Shown: positions 16,882 to 25,637, numbered from the stretch's first letter. The stretch: DNA of 64,000 bases from Candidatus Omnitrophota bacterium (GCA_041650805.1 JBAZKM010000007.1:1-64000); one strand, 5' to 3'. Program-made: numbers and translations. Notes: generated from the sequence alone by a model not told the origin.

Positions 16882-17292
16882 TTACTCTTCTTCCGCCGGC
16901 GGAACAGGTGACCCTGCATCCTCGGGCTCCATCGTCTCTTTTTCAACGGCTATCACCCTGGCGGTCGATTTACCGTCACCGGCCGAGTAGGTGATATCGG
17001 CCCAGTCGCCTTTATTTATCTCGCCCAGGGCGGCGGCGTTCTCGAGCCTTGTATTCTTATCGAGCATTATCTCGCTCGTCTTCTCCTCGTCAGTATCATA
17101 ATCGTAATACTGTATAGTGACGGAATTGGCAAATGTATTGACGGATTGGATCTCGCCGTAAACGGACAGGTCTTTCGATTGGGACGCATCCGGGACGGCC
17201 GGTTCGTCCGTCTCTTCCGAAAACGCCGGGGTGACGGCCATGGCGGCGAACATAAGCACGAGGATAGAGCAGAACAGACTACGGCATCGCAT
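16882..17292 (-). CDS. Secreted small beta-barrel protein (DUF5666/OB-like), acidic tail
   Basis: 136 residues with a signal peptide (cleavage near TPAFS-EE, residue ~25). Residues ~43-115 form one small beta barrel (SVYGEIQSVNTFANSVTIQYYD, here quoted only in part as VYGEIQSVN) of the kind annotated DUF5666, followed by an acidic Pro-rich tail (PPAEEE). It is similar in plan to the product of 54274-54603. Function unknown. Ribosome site AAGGAGG and its own promoter support the start. Confidence 0.75.
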   Translation of the reverse strand: MRCRSLFCSILVLMFAAMAVTPAFSEETDEPAVPDASQSKDLSVYGEIQSVNTFANSVTIQYYDYDTDEEKTSEIMLDKNTRLENAAALGEINKGDWADITYSAGDGKSTARVIAVEKETMEPEDAGSPVPPAEEE

Positions 17293-17320
17293 ATCTTACC
17301 TCCTTCTTTAAGGGGATTTT

Positions 17321-17350
17321 AATATACCATATCGCCCGGACAAAAGTCAA
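17321..17350 (-). promoter_or_regulatory. Promoter of the 136-aa secreted protein gene
   Basis: TTGACT (17350-17345), 18-bp spacer, TATATT (17326-17321) with an extended TGG before it. Confidence 0.65.
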
Positions 17351-17361
17351 GCGTAAGTTAA

Positions 17362-17406
17362 AGAGGCACATGCTCAAGCGTAACCCCACTGTGAGTATGT
17401 GCCTCT
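17362..17406 (-). terminator. Hairpin terminator below the coiled-coil lipoprotein gene
   Basis: 14-nt arms AGAGGCACATGCTC / GAGTATGTGCCTCT with one mismatch and a 17-nt loop. The T-run on the minus strand is short (TTTAAC). Confidence 0.6.
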
Positions 17407-17458
17407 TATAAATATCAATATAATACGCAAATAGACCGTACTATCCGGATCGCGACGA

Positions 17459-17785
17459 TCAGGGTGTCGTTTTCTTACTGTCTGCCAGCAGCTTATCGTA
17501 TGAGGCCTTGAGCGCGATCTTTTCATCAAGTAACTTATCGTATTCGCTCTTCAGCGCATTCTTTTCGTTAGCCGTGGTCTCGACCCTGGTCGCCAGGTCC
17601 ATCTTCTCTTTCAGAAGGTTGTCGTACTCGTTCTTCAGGGCGTCTTTGGCCTTCACGAGCACCGATGCCTTTTCCTCAAGCATGATCTTTTCGTTGAGAA
17701 GGGTCTCATACTTATCTTTCGAAATACCGCACCCTGCTGAACTAAAAAGCACCGCCGCGATAAGACACAGGGAAAATATCCTCAT
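17459..17785 (-). CDS. Coiled-coil lipoprotein with repeated YDxLLxEK heptads
   Basis: 108 residues. A lipobox (SSAGC) at residue ~19 marks a lipoprotein. The rest is an uninterrupted coiled coil with three to four ~24-residue repeats (KYETLLNEKIMLE, EYDNLLKEKMDLA, EYDKLLDEKIALK). Such Lpp-like proteins can span the periplasm. It is 25 bp downstream of a peptidoglycan-binding lipoprotein gene, so both may tether the outer membrane to the wall. Ribosome site AGAGGGG. Confidence 0.8.
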   Translation of the reverse strand: MRIFSLCLIAAVLFSSAGCGISKDKYETLLNEKIMLEEKASVLVKAKDALKNEYDNLLKEKMDLATRVETTANEKNALKSEYDKLLDEKIALKASYDKLLADSKKTTP

Positions 17786-17810
17786 CTAAATACCCCTCTT
17801 TCCTACTGCT

Positions 17811-18254
17811 TTATTGTTGCACAAGGTACTTCTCGAGCTCCGCCCAGGTCTTCGGCCCTACTTTTCCGTCGACCTTCAGGCCTTTCTGCTTCTGGAACTC
17901 CTCGATAGCCGCTTTCGTCTTCGGGCCTATCTTACCGTCTATGGCGCCCGTATAAAGACCGGCATTCTTAAGCGCTGTCTGGATCTCTTTATCGCGGTTC
18001 AGGCCTTCCTGCGGTACGGCTGCCGGCATCTCTATCTTGCCCGCTGCGGCCGTCGGAGGAATCGTCTCTGTCGCCACCGTCTGGGCAGGTTCGGTGACAG
18101 GCATGGTCATCGTCTCCTCGGTCGAAATTACGCCAGGCGTGCTCTCTATGATAGCTTCTTCCTGTGTCTTCGCCGCTCTTGATTTACATCCAAAAAATGT
18201 GACGGACATAATGACAAGTCCCGTTAAAAGGACAACCCATAATCCCCTCTTCAT
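17811..18254 (-). CDS. Lipoprotein with C-terminal peptidoglycan-binding domain
   Basis: 147 residues. The lipobox FFGC lies at residue ~23. A Thr/Pro/Glu-rich linker (~30-85) leads to a PG_binding_1 domain at ~87-145 (ALKNAGLYTGAIDGKIGPKT, quoted at its limit, then AIEEFQKQKGL). It should bind wall peptidoglycan while anchored by lipid. A paralogue with the same plan is encoded at 26204-26659. AAAGGAGG precedes the ATG and a consensus promoter lies upstream. Confidence 0.88.
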   Translation of the reverse strand: MKRGLWVVLLTGLVIMSVTFFGCKSRAAKTQEEAIIESTPGVISTEETMTMPVTEPAQTVATETIPPTAAAGKIEMPAAVPQEGLNRDKEIQTALKNAGLYTGAIDGKIGPKTKAAIEEFQKQKGLKVDGKVGPKTWAELEKYLVQQ

Positions 18255-18311
18255 CTATAACCTCCTTTCCCTGAGATTTTTATAAACACGTCTCAAAAAG
18301 ATTTTGTATCG

Positions 18312-18339
18312 ATTATAGTCCCCCCGTGCCTTTTGTCAA
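18312..18339 (-). promoter_or_regulatory. Consensus sigma-70 promoter of the peptidoglycan-binding lipoprotein gene
   Basis: TTGACA (18339-18334), 16-bp spacer, TATAAT (18317-18312). Both boxes match the consensus exactly, suggesting strong constitutive expression. Confidence 0.85.
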
Positions 18340-18370
18340 GAAAAAAATAGGTTAAAAAGGGGCTATGGCA

Positions 18371-18379
18371 TGGTATAAT
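18371..18379 (+). promoter_or_regulatory. Extended -10 promoter of the EamA/SMR pair
   Basis: TGGTATAAT, an extended -10 box 44 nt upstream of the first gene. No good -35 at the right distance. It is divergent from the lipoprotein promoter. Confidence 0.55.
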
Positions 18380-18423
18380 GTCGCTGTTTTCCGCTTATTT
18401 TACAAAAGAGGGAGCATACAGGC

Positions 18424-18834
18424 GTGAAGAGAAATCCCGTCACACTGAAGATATTCGCCATGATAGTTATGACCGACCTCGGCGAGAGCATAGCGGAGAT
18501 ATTCTTTAAAAAAGGGTTGCTCGAGACGGGTATAAATTCCGTCAATTTCGGCAATATACTGGAATTCCTCTCAAGAAACTCCTCATCCGCGCTCGTCTGG
18601 CTGGGAATAGCCGTATATATAGTGAACTTCTTCATCTGGATAACCGTCCTCTCGCGCATCGACCTGAGCATCGCCTTCCCCGTCGGAAGCACCAGCTATA
18701 TATTCATACCCGTATTCTCAATGATATTCCTGGGCGAAGATGTCGGGCCGGAGAGGTGGCTCGGGATAGCGCTGATAGTGGCGGGCATACATTTTGTATC
18801 TAAGAGCAGCCATAAAAGAGACGGGGACCGATGA
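18424..18834 (+). CDS. Small EamA/SMR-type transporter subunit, first of a pair
   Basis: 136 residues with four membrane segments, beginning at GTG 18424 after GAGGGAG. The helices contain LSRIDLSIAFPVGSTSYIF-like motifs of the small multidrug resistance/EamA fold (single repeat), so it must dimerise. The next gene encodes a second four-helix subunit and overlaps by 4 bp, an arrangement typical of obligate heterodimers such as ArnE/ArnF (flipping lipid-linked aminoarabinose) or paired Qac-like pumps. Substrate unknown. Confidence 0.8.
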   Translation: MKRNPVTLKIFAMIVMTDLGESIAEIFFKKGLLETGINSVNFGNILEFLSRNSSSALVWLGIAVYIVNFFIWITVLSRIDLSIAFPVGSTSYIFIPVFSMIFLGEDVGPERWLGIALIVAGIHFVSKSSHKRDGDR

Positions 18835-19205
18835 TGCTGAAGATAATAATTATAATCCTGGTCGCGGAATTATGGGGAACGGCGGGGCAGATACTATTCA
18901 AGAAGAGCGCGAATAAGGTGGCTACGCCTGATCTGAGGAGCATGGCTTCCTATCTCACCTTTGTGAAGGATATCCTCTCCACATACACGATATGGTCAGG
19001 CCTCGCGGCGATGGCTGCGGGGATGGTGATATGGCTGGTGGCACTAGCCCAGACGGACCTAAGTATCGCCTTTCCTATAGACAGCATGCAGTATATAGTC
19101 GCCATGGTAGCGGCGAGGATATTCCTGGACGAGAAGATAGACCTGATGAAGCTTGTGGGGACCCTCCTGGTGGTGGCCGGCGTCTTCCTGGTCGCTGTCA
19201 GCTGA
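18831..19205 (+). CDS. Small EamA/SMR-type transporter subunit, second of a pair
   Basis: 124 residues and four membrane segments. It shares the motif LAQTDLSIAFPIDSMQY with its partner (there LSRIDLSIAFPVGSTSY), so the two are duplicates. The ATGA overlap indicates coupled translation. Its 3' end overlaps the convergent arginase-fold gene by 8 bp. The biosynthetic-looking genes on the opposite strand may make the substrate, but that is only a neighbourhood argument. Confidence 0.8.
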   Translation: MMLKIIIIILVAELWGTAGQILFKKSANKVATPDLRSMASYLTFVKDILSTYTIWSGLAAMAAGMVIWLVALAQTDLSIAFPIDSMQYIVAMVAARIFLDEKIDLMKLVGTLLVVAGVFLVAVS

Positions 19206-20124
19206 GCGCTTCCAGGATACGGAGGTTCGTCGACTCGTTCGTCTCCCTCCGGAGATCATCATCTGCCGCTACGGTTCCCCGGCCTTTCGGGTGGTCTATA
19301 TACGACGCCATCTTCTTTAACACGCCCTTCACACGGACGGGCGAATAGTCCCCGGTTATATCCGCCCCGACGATATCCGTCTTCTCCTTTATGAGCCGCA
19401 GGATCGACAGCACCTCTTCCAGGGTAGACCTTCCCGCTTCCCAGTTGGTGAAAGCATATTCTCTCTTCAGGCAGTCCTTGTCTATGGTCACATAGACCTT
19501 CCGCGACGGAAGACGTTCCAATACGCCCCGGAAGAAATCCGTCATGTTCTTCCCTGCGAGTTCCGTCCACCATATCCTCCTGAAGAAGAGCATCTTCTCT
19601 ACTATTACGGACAGGTTCTCCGGCACATCCCTGAAGAAGACATATGAAGGCGCATGAGAGTAGGGGTATATCTCGAGCCGGCCGTCCCGGAAAGCCCCTA
19701 TATTGCCTGACTCTATCCACGGGGCGGAAAGATCGTCCGAAGATGCGCCTATGAGAAGGAATTTAAGGACATTCCTGTTCTCAAGCGCGCCGTTCACCCA
19801 GGACCCGCACGCAAGGCGCGGCGGCAGGATATCCCAATCGGGGTGCATGTCGAAACCGATGACGCATAACGGTCCGTCGATCCTCTCTATCAGGAGACGG
19901 CTCACGTGATGAAAATCTCCGGAGCCCAAAAGATTTATGGCGGCCGGGGGGCGGAGGTCCAGGCGGCGGTTGATCTCACCCTCGCTATTGTCGCTGAACC
20001 ACATACGCGCCGCGGGTCCTATATCGGTGAGGTCTACTATATCGGGGGCGTACTTCTCGATCAGGGTTTTCTGCCGGGTGATGCTGGAATCGAAGTTCAG
20101 TATGCGTACATTTTTACGGGACAT
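19198..20124 (-). CDS. Arginase-fold (ureohydrolase-like) protein
   Basis: 308 residues. Motifs that bind the two Mn2+ ions of ureohydrolases are recognisable: GSGDFHH (~67-73, for GGDHS), FDMHPDWD (~95-102, the DxHxD site) and TIDKDCLK (~214-221, the SxDxD site). Arginase, agmatinase and formimidoylglutamase share this fold, but the spacing is unusual and no substrate loop is recognisable. It could hydrolyse a guanidino or amide group, or act as a deacetylase-like enzyme. It overlaps the PaaK-like gene by 11 bp, implying a shared pathway. Confidence 0.75.
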   Translation of the reverse strand: MSRKNVRILNFDSSITRQKTLIEKYAPDIVDLTDIGPAARMWFSDNSEGEINRRLDLRPPAAINLLGSGDFHHVSRLLIERIDGPLCVIGFDMHPDWDILPPRLACGSWVNGALENRNVLKFLLIGASSDDLSAPWIESGNIGAFRDGRLEIYPYSHAPSYVFFRDVPENLSVIVEKMLFFRRIWWTELAGKNMTDFFRGVLERLPSRKVYVTIDKDCLKREYAFTNWEAGRSTLEEVLSILRLIKEKTDIVGADITGDYSPVRVKGVLKKMASYIDHPKGRGTVAADDDLRRETNESTNLRILEALS

Positions 20125-21430
20125 ACCGCTTGTCCAGGAGGCGGATCAATTTCCTGTTCACGCGGAGCGTGCCGGGCTTATGGTAGACGAAATCGATATA
20201 GAATATCCCTATCGAAAGGTTCTTCCATATGTCGGGATAGAGGAGATGTATGTTAGAAAGGACCTTCTCTTTGATCGCGTCTTTGGAGATGCTCTCATCC
20301 GCCAGTTCCAGGTTGAACTCCATCGTCTCTTTAAGCCCGTGGAGACGGAAGATCACCTGCCAGTCGGTGGCCAGGCCCTTCACGTCCTTCAATATCTCCT
20401 GGAACATGAGCGGGTAGAGGTTCCCGGCTGCGGCGATGACCATCTCGTCCGCCCTCCCGCGCGTCGGGGCCAGGCGCCTGAACTTCACGCCGCACGGGCA
20501 CTTCTCCTCTATGATCCTGCTTATATCCCTGTTCCTGTAACGGACCAGCGGCATGGCGGTGCGGGTGAGGGTGGTGAACGTCACCTCTCCGTACCCCTCA
20601 TGGTCCGGGTCGGCGATCTCTACGAGAAAATCGTTCTCATCTATATGATAGCCGCCGCATACGGAAGAGAGCTCGGAGCCGATCACCCCGCCGGACTCCA
20701 CGGACGCGTATATCATCCTTATCTGGACCCCGGGCCACACCTTCTCCATCCACGGCCGCGCTGCCGCAGGCATCGTCTCCGCGGCGCCGATCAGGAATTT
20801 TAAAGGATAGGCGCCGTTCTTTTCCGCTATTTCGGTCAATTTTATGAGCCACGTCGGCTCTCCTATGACGACGTTAAAATTATGCACGGGGATCCTCTTA
20901 TACACTTCGACGGGGTCCACCTTACCGGCCGCCATGCTGAAGATACCGGACTTCTCTATGCCCTTCTGCGTCACTATCCCGGGTATCCATATGCAAAAAT
21001 CGAAGGCGTTCACTATCCTGTCGGTCGATTTGAGGCCCCAGAGGAAGAAGCCCATGGCGTTGATCTTGCCTATATCGTCGAGCTCACACTGCGTGAAGTA
21101 CACCCGCTTATTCCTGCCGGTCGTCCCGGACGATTCGAATACTATCTGGGGGGTCTTGCAGAGGAACTCTTCCGCGTGGTTAACTATATCTTCCGGCAGC
21201 GTGTAAAAATCTCCGAGGTCCTTCGGCCCTCTTATCCTGCGCGGGTCTATCCCGAGCTCGTCGAACTTCCGCCTGTAGAACTTCGAGTGTTTGTAAACAT
21301 ACCTGACGACGCGCCGGAAGGACTCCTCGTTCTTCGCGCTAAGGAAAGAAGGAGGGATCACCCTGGCGGCCCGGCTCAAAAGCCGCGGCGAGGCGAGCGA
21401 TACGAACGTGTCTATTATGGGTGCGAGCAT
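20114..21430 (-). CDS. PaaK/CapK-like AMP-forming ligase
   Basis: 438 residues. The adenylate-binding loop ESSGTTGRNK lies near residue 100; GAAETMPAA (~215) and YASVESGGVIG (~240) are further ANL-superfamily signatures, and the C-terminal ~100 residues form the small swivelling domain. The family includes phenylacetate-CoA ligases and CapK-type enzymes that activate carboxylic acids with ATP. A Cys pair (CPCGVKF) near 305 is common in this subgroup. Which acid is activated is unknown. It lies 11 bp below a class-III aminotransferase gene and overlaps the arginase-fold gene. GAGG lies 9 nt before the ATG. Confidence 0.85.
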   Translation of the reverse strand: MLAPIIDTFVSLASPRLLSRAARVIPPSFLSAKNEESFRRVVRYVYKHSKFYRRKFDELGIDPRRIRGPKDLGDFYTLPEDIVNHAEEFLCKTPQIVFESSGTTGRNKRVYFTQCELDDIGKINAMGFFLWGLKSTDRIVNAFDFCIWIPGIVTQKGIEKSGIFSMAAGKVDPVEVYKRIPVHNFNVVIGEPTWLIKLTEIAEKNGAYPLKFLIGAAETMPAAARPWMEKVWPGVQIRMIYASVESGGVIGSELSSVCGGYHIDENDFLVEIADPDHEGYGEVTFTTLTRTAMPLVRYRNRDISRIIEEKCPCGVKFRRLAPTRGRADEMVIAAAGNLYPLMFQEILKDVKGLATDWQVIFRLHGLKETMEFNLELADESISKDAIKEKVLSNIHLLYPDIWKNLSIGIFYIDFVYHKPGTLRVNRKLIRLLDKRYVP

Positions 21431-21441
21431 ATTATAATGCC

Positions 21442-22860
21442 TCAGGACCTCTTAAGCGCCTTCACAAGCGCCTCTTCAAAAAGATCGACCCCAAGGTCTA
21501 TCTCCTTCTCGGTTATGTAGAGAGACGGCGCGAGCGTGAAGACGTTCTTGTAATAACCGCCTACGTCAAGGACCAGCCCCCTCCTCTTCCCGCCGGCGGA
21601 GAGCTTCCCGCCCAGCCCGATCACCTCGATCGCGTCGGTCAATTCCCTGTTGGGGGTATATCCGTCCTTCTGGCACATCTCTATCCTGAGCGCAAGGCCC
21701 AGCCCTTCCACGTCGCCTATATGCGGATACTTCTTCTGCAGGCTCCTGAGCCGGGAGACAAAATACCTTCCCTTCTTCATGACTTCGGTGCCCAGGTCGG
21801 ACTCCTCTATCATCTTCATAACCTCTAACCCGACGGTAGTGCCGAGCGGGTTGGAAGAGAACGTGGAGTGGGTCGAACCCGGCGGAAAGACATCCGGGGA
21901 TATGAGCTTCTCTTTGGCCCATATTGCCGAGATCGGGTTGAGGCCGTTGGTCAGCGACTTCCCGAAGACGATGATGTCCGGCGTCACGTCGAAATGCTCT
22001 ATCGCGAAGAACTTACCGGTCCTGAAGATGCCCATCTGTATCTCATCGTCCACCATCAGTATATTATACCTATCCAGGATGCTCTTCAGGCCCCGGAAAT
22101 ATCCCTCCGGGGGCATATTGTACCCGCCTGTCCCCTGTATCGCCTCTACATAAAAAGCGGCGAACTCGCATGAGTTCGTCTTCTTATTGAGCACCGTATA
22201 ATATTCCGTTTCGAATAGCTTCTCAAATTGTTTGAGGCAATATAGGCCGCATGACTCTTTCTTCATGCCGTAGAAACACCTGAAGCAGTACGGGAACGGT
22301 ATGAAGAACGCCCTGTCACCGAAGTGGCCGTACCGCTCCCTGTAACGGTAGCTTGACGTGATCGCCGTCGACCCGAGCGTACGCCCGTGGTAACTGCCCA
22401 TGAACGCAAAGACGAGGTTCTTGTGCGAATGGTTCCTTACCAGCTTTATCGAATCCTCGACCGCCGCGGAACCGCCCACGTTGAAATGGACCCTCCCCTT
22501 CTCCTCAAAGGTCATCTCCGCCCTCTGGGCGAGCTTTGTCGCCAGCAGTATCTTCTCTTCGTGCAGGTACTGGCAGGCAAGCTGGGGAAGCATGTCGAGC
22601 TGGCGTTTCAGCGCGTTATTGAAGCGTTCGTTCCTGTAACCGAAGTTCACGGCCGAGTATAGCATCTGGAGGTCCAGGTACTCGGTGCCGTCCCTGTCGT
22701 ACAGGTAGCTGCCTTCCGCGCGTTTGAATATGTTCGGTTTATCCACATAGTGGACCGTGTCGCCCCAGGAGCAATACCGCGCCTCCAGCTTCAAAAGCTC
22801 GTCGTCCGAAAGCGTCCTGGTCGATCTGCTTCCGGCGTTCGTCTTCGTCTTTTGTGCCAT
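21442..22860 (-). CDS. Class III PLP aminotransferase
   Basis: 472 residues. Cofactor motifs are present: NVGGSAAVEDSIK (~128), DDEIQMGIFRTG (~275) and FGKSLTNGLNP with the PLP-binding Lys (~302). A Cys-rich insertion (YCFRCFYG then CGLYC, ~193-212) is seen in a subset of omega-amino acid transaminases. Candidates are lysine epsilon-, 4-aminobutyrate- or other omega-aminotransferases. With the neighbouring ligase and arginase-fold protein it suggests modification of an amino-carboxylic compound. Ribosome site AGAGGA. Confidence 0.88.
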   Translation of the reverse strand: MAQKTKTNAGSRSTRTLSDDELLKLEARYCSWGDTVHYVDKPNIFKRAEGSYLYDRDGTEYLDLQMLYSAVNFGYRNERFNNALKRQLDMLPQLACQYLHEEKILLATKLAQRAEMTFEEKGRVHFNVGGSAAVEDSIKLVRNHSHKNLVFAFMGSYHGRTLGSTAITSSYRYRERYGHFGDRAFFIPFPYCFRCFYGMKKESCGLYCLKQFEKLFETEYYTVLNKKTNSCEFAAFYVEAIQGTGGYNMPPEGYFRGLKSILDRYNILMVDDEIQMGIFRTGKFFAIEHFDVTPDIIVFGKSLTNGLNPISAIWAKEKLISPDVFPPGSTHSTFSSNPLGTTVGLEVMKMIEESDLGTEVMKKGRYFVSRLRSLQKKYPHIGDVEGLGLALRIEMCQKDGYTPNRELTDAIEVIGLGGKLSAGGKRRGLVLDVGGYYKNVFTLAPSLYITEKEIDLGVDLFEEALVKALKRS

Positions 22861-22915
22861 AAGTGTCCTCTTTTGCTTTTAAGCCCCGCGAGGCAGGCCA
22901 GATATGAACCCTGAC

Positions 22916-23560
22916 TCACTTAAGAGCTTTGAAATAGTCATGCACCCCCCTGAAATCCTTGAAGGGTACACAGTCCATCCCCTCTTCCCTGCAGTATTTT
23001 AAAAGCGTGTCTTTCGCGAACACTATGTCTGCGCATTTCGACGCGTGGAGATCGGAAAGGCCGTCCCCTACGTAGGCGGACCTCACGCCCTTTCCCGTAT
23101 GCTTCAGCACCGTCGTCTTTTTGCAATGACCGCAGTTACCGCACTTCGCATTCGTTAACGGGAAACGGGGTATCAGCCGGTCCTTATCCACCTTCAGGCG
23201 GTTACAATACGTCTTCACCCCGTTAATACCGTGATTCTTCATGGTATTTTCCAGTATGTAATCGAAGTTGTCGCTCACTATTACCGGTTTTATATTTTTT
23301 GAGGCAAAGAAACGGAGCAGCTTTTTGAAATGGGGGTCTATGTCGATCTCTTTGATATAGCGGTCGAGCATGCCCTTCGTCATCCTGATCCCGCCGATCT
23401 GCCCTTCCAGGCATTCCTTCGAACCGATATCCCCGCGCTTCCATCTCCTCTCAAGCTCTATCCACCTGCCGTTGACAGAGAAGCGCGCCAGGATATCGTC
23501 CAGGACATCCCGCCGGGTTATCGTATTGTCGAAATCGAAGAATGTGACGTATTTTGGCAT
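22916..23560 (-). CDS. HAD-IB phosphatase (MtnX/PHOSPHO type)
   Basis: 214 residues. DFDNTITRRD (~9-18) is HAD motif I (DxDxT), VSDN (~96) motif II, and YVGDGLSDLHA (~169) motif IV. The length and the N-terminal helical cap match the HAD-IB subgroup that includes MtnX and phosphoserine phosphatase-like enzymes. Four Cys in the middle (AKCGNCGHCK) could bind a metal. The natural substrate is likely a small phosphorylated metabolite. It sits between a polymer-forming membrane protein and the class III aminotransferase. Confidence 0.85.
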   Translation of the reverse strand: MPKYVTFFDFDNTITRRDVLDDILARFSVNGRWIELERRWKRGDIGSKECLEGQIGGIRMTKGMLDRYIKEIDIDPHFKKLLRFFASKNIKPVIVSDNFDYILENTMKNHGINGVKTYCNRLKVDKDRLIPRFPLTNAKCGNCGHCKKTTVLKHTGKGVRSAYVGDGLSDLHASKCADIVFAKDTLLKYCREEGMDCVPFKDFRGVHDYFKALK

Positions 23561-23609
23561 TGCTTTTTAAGCTTACCACATAAAGAGGCCCATGACAAGG
23601 GGACCTGCC

Positions 23610-24434
23610 TTACTTTATGGTCCCGAACCTGGTGGTAAGTACGGCGCCGAAACCTGCCATTAAGAATATGACCTTTATCGGGGTGCCCAGTATGGGGACG
23701 AAACCTACGAAAAAGAGCACCAATAAGCCGAGGATCGCATCGACGAACGGATGAGACCTCTTTCCCATCCTGGCCGTTACGTTCTTTCCTATGAATGTGG
23801 CTGAGGTAATGTACCCTATGATCAGGGCCAGGACCACAAGCAGTATTTCCAGCGGTATCAATGCGATCCCGATTATGCTTATGGCAAGCATGACCGCTAT
23901 CGGGACGATCAGTATCGACCAGAGTATGCCCCACAGGAACATGCCCACGAATGACCGTTCCATGGCCCTTATGGCGCTGCCCATATGCTCCGGTATGAGC
24001 GCGGCCAGGAGCACGGCAAGGCCTATGAAGCCTAAAAGTACGAGCACGCTTATCGTCGCCCATAGGGCTATCCATCCGCCTTTTATCATAGTTGTGAGCG
24101 AAGGTATGAAATGGGGCATGTATATCTGCGTTATCCTCTCGCCTATGCTTGCGGTCGGGTCTTTTACGATATCCCCGCCCACCACCACGACCTGCCCTCC
24201 GACCTGTGAACCGGGTTTGAATATGGCCGAACCTCCTATGACGACTACATTATTCTCGACCTTGCCGGAGACCGTAACATCGCCTCCTATGGCTACCACC
24301 TCTCCGCAGGTCTGGCCTCTCTCGATCTCTATATCCGTGTTCATCTTGACTATATCCTGCGCCTTCGCGAACGCGGACGGCGCGGAGAAGATAAGTACCG
24401 ACACTACGGCTAATACGGCTGATCGTTTCATCAT
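23610..24434 (-). CDS. Exported membrane protein with polymer-forming (bactofilin-like) N-domain
   Basis: 274 residues. A signal peptide (~1-23) is followed by a short beta-helical domain of hydrophobic turns (GEVVAIGGDVTVSGKVENNV, AIFKPGSQVGGQVVVVGG), the polymer-forming pattern. From ~110 onward there are four or five membrane segments. Proteins of this design are common and uncharacterised. The first base of its ATG is the last base of the preceding aminotransferase stop codon, so translation is coupled. Confidence 0.8.
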   Translation of the reverse strand: MMKRSAVLAVVSVLIFSAPSAFAKAQDIVKMNTDIEIERGQTCGEVVAIGGDVTVSGKVENNVVVIGGSAIFKPGSQVGGQVVVVGGDIVKDPTASIGERITQIYMPHFIPSLTTMIKGGWIALWATISVLVLLGFIGLAVLLAALIPEHMGSAIRAMERSFVGMFLWGILWSILIVPIAVMLAISIIGIALIPLEILLVVLALIIGYITSATFIGKNVTARMGKRSHPFVDAILGLLVLFFVGFVPILGTPIKVIFLMAGFGAVLTTRFGTIK

Positions 24435-25591
24435 TATGCACCTCGCCTTTTCAGAAATTTTTCCATCCTTTCGAGCGCCTCTTTCAGGTTATCCATCGCG
24501 GAAGCGTACGATATCCTCACGTAGCCCTCACCGGTAGGCCCGAATGCCGTGCCGGGCACGACCGCCACCCTCTCTTCCTCAAGGAGCCGTTTCGCGAATT
24601 CCATGGATGACATGCCGGTCCCCTTTATGGACGGGAAGGCGTAAAATGCTCCTTCGGGTTTATGGCATGGGAGCCCTATCTCATTGAGGCGCTGGATCAC
24701 GAACTCGCGCCGGCGCCTGTATTCACGCTTCATCGCCTGGACCGAGCGCTCGCCGTTCCTGAGCGCTTCGCGCGCGGCCATCTGCGACATTATCGGGACA
24801 CACATCATCGTGTACTGGTGGATCTTCGTCATCGCGTATATGACATGCTTCGGGGCGCAGGCATATCCTACCCTCCATCCCGTCATGGCATGCGCCTTGG
24901 AGAAACCGTTCAGGTATATAGTCCTCTCTTTCATGCGCGGCAGGTTCGGGAACGGAGTGTGGGTGCCGGAGTATGTGAGTTCGCAATATATCTCGTCGCT
25001 GAAGACGGTCAGGTTGTGCCTCTCGATGCTCCTGGCTATCCTGCCGAGCTCCGGCCTGGAGTACGAAGTGCCCGTGGGGTTGCTCGGGTAATTGAATATT
25101 ATCCCTTTCGTCTTCCTGTCACAGTGCCTGTCGATGTCCCGCGCTGTGATCCTGAAACCGTTATCGGGATACGCCCTTATGAAGACGGGTCTCCCTCCGC
25201 ACATGATGACATTGGGGCCGTACGAGACATACGAAGGTTCGGGGATGAGCACCTTATCCCCCTTGTCTATGGTCGCCCTGAGGGCAAGGTCGAGGGCCTC
25301 GCTCACGCCGACGGTTATCAGCATCTCCTCCTCGTGGTCATAGAGGATTTTATACTTATGCCTCAGGTATTTCGACAGCTCCTGGCGCAGTTCCAGCATG
25401 CCCTTATTTGAGGTATAGGAGGTATACCCCTCTTCCAGAGAATATATGGCGGCCTCCCGTATATTCCACGGGGTCACGAAATCCGGCTCGCCCACACCCA
25501 GGGATATGACGTCCTTCATCCCCAGCACAAGGTCGAAGAAGACGCGTATCCCGGACGGGGGGATTATGGTTGCAGGTTTGGATATCTTCAT
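24434..25591 (-). CDS. Class I/II PLP aminotransferase
   Basis: 385 residues of fold type I. NYPSNPTGT (~168), the YLNGFSKAHAMTGWRVGY region with the Schiff-base Lys (~231) and the Arg-containing YVRISYA near the C-terminus mark an aspartate/aromatic aminotransferase-like enzyme; the alanine/kynurenine branch is also possible. It lies directly below an Lrp-type regulator, a frequent arrangement for amino-acid-responsive aminotransferases. The start follows a heptamer repeat without a strong ribosome site. Confidence 0.9.
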   Translation of the reverse strand: MKISKPATIIPPSGIRVFFDLVLGMKDVISLGVGEPDFVTPWNIREAAIYSLEEGYTSYTSNKGMLELRQELSKYLRHKYKILYDHEEEMLITVGVSEALDLALRATIDKGDKVLIPEPSYVSYGPNVIMCGGRPVFIRAYPDNGFRITARDIDRHCDRKTKGIIFNYPSNPTGTSYSRPELGRIARSIERHNLTVFSDEIYCELTYSGTHTPFPNLPRMKERTIYLNGFSKAHAMTGWRVGYACAPKHVIYAMTKIHQYTMMCVPIMSQMAAREALRNGERSVQAMKREYRRRREFVIQRLNEIGLPCHKPEGAFYAFPSIKGTGMSSMEFAKRLLEEERVAVVPGTAFGPTGEGYVRISYASAMDNLKEALERMEKFLKRRGA

Positions 25592-25637
25592 CTTCAGCTT
25601 TCAGCAGCTGTCAGCTTTTTTTAGCTGATAGCTCAGT
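25592..25637. repeat. Heptamer-based inverted repeat between lrp-like and aminotransferase genes
   Basis: AGCTTTCAGC-type units on one side and AGCTGATAGCT on the other, separated by a T-run, fill the whole 46-bp gap. They can fold into a hairpin. The related locus 27527-27594 uses the same words. Confidence 0.75.
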
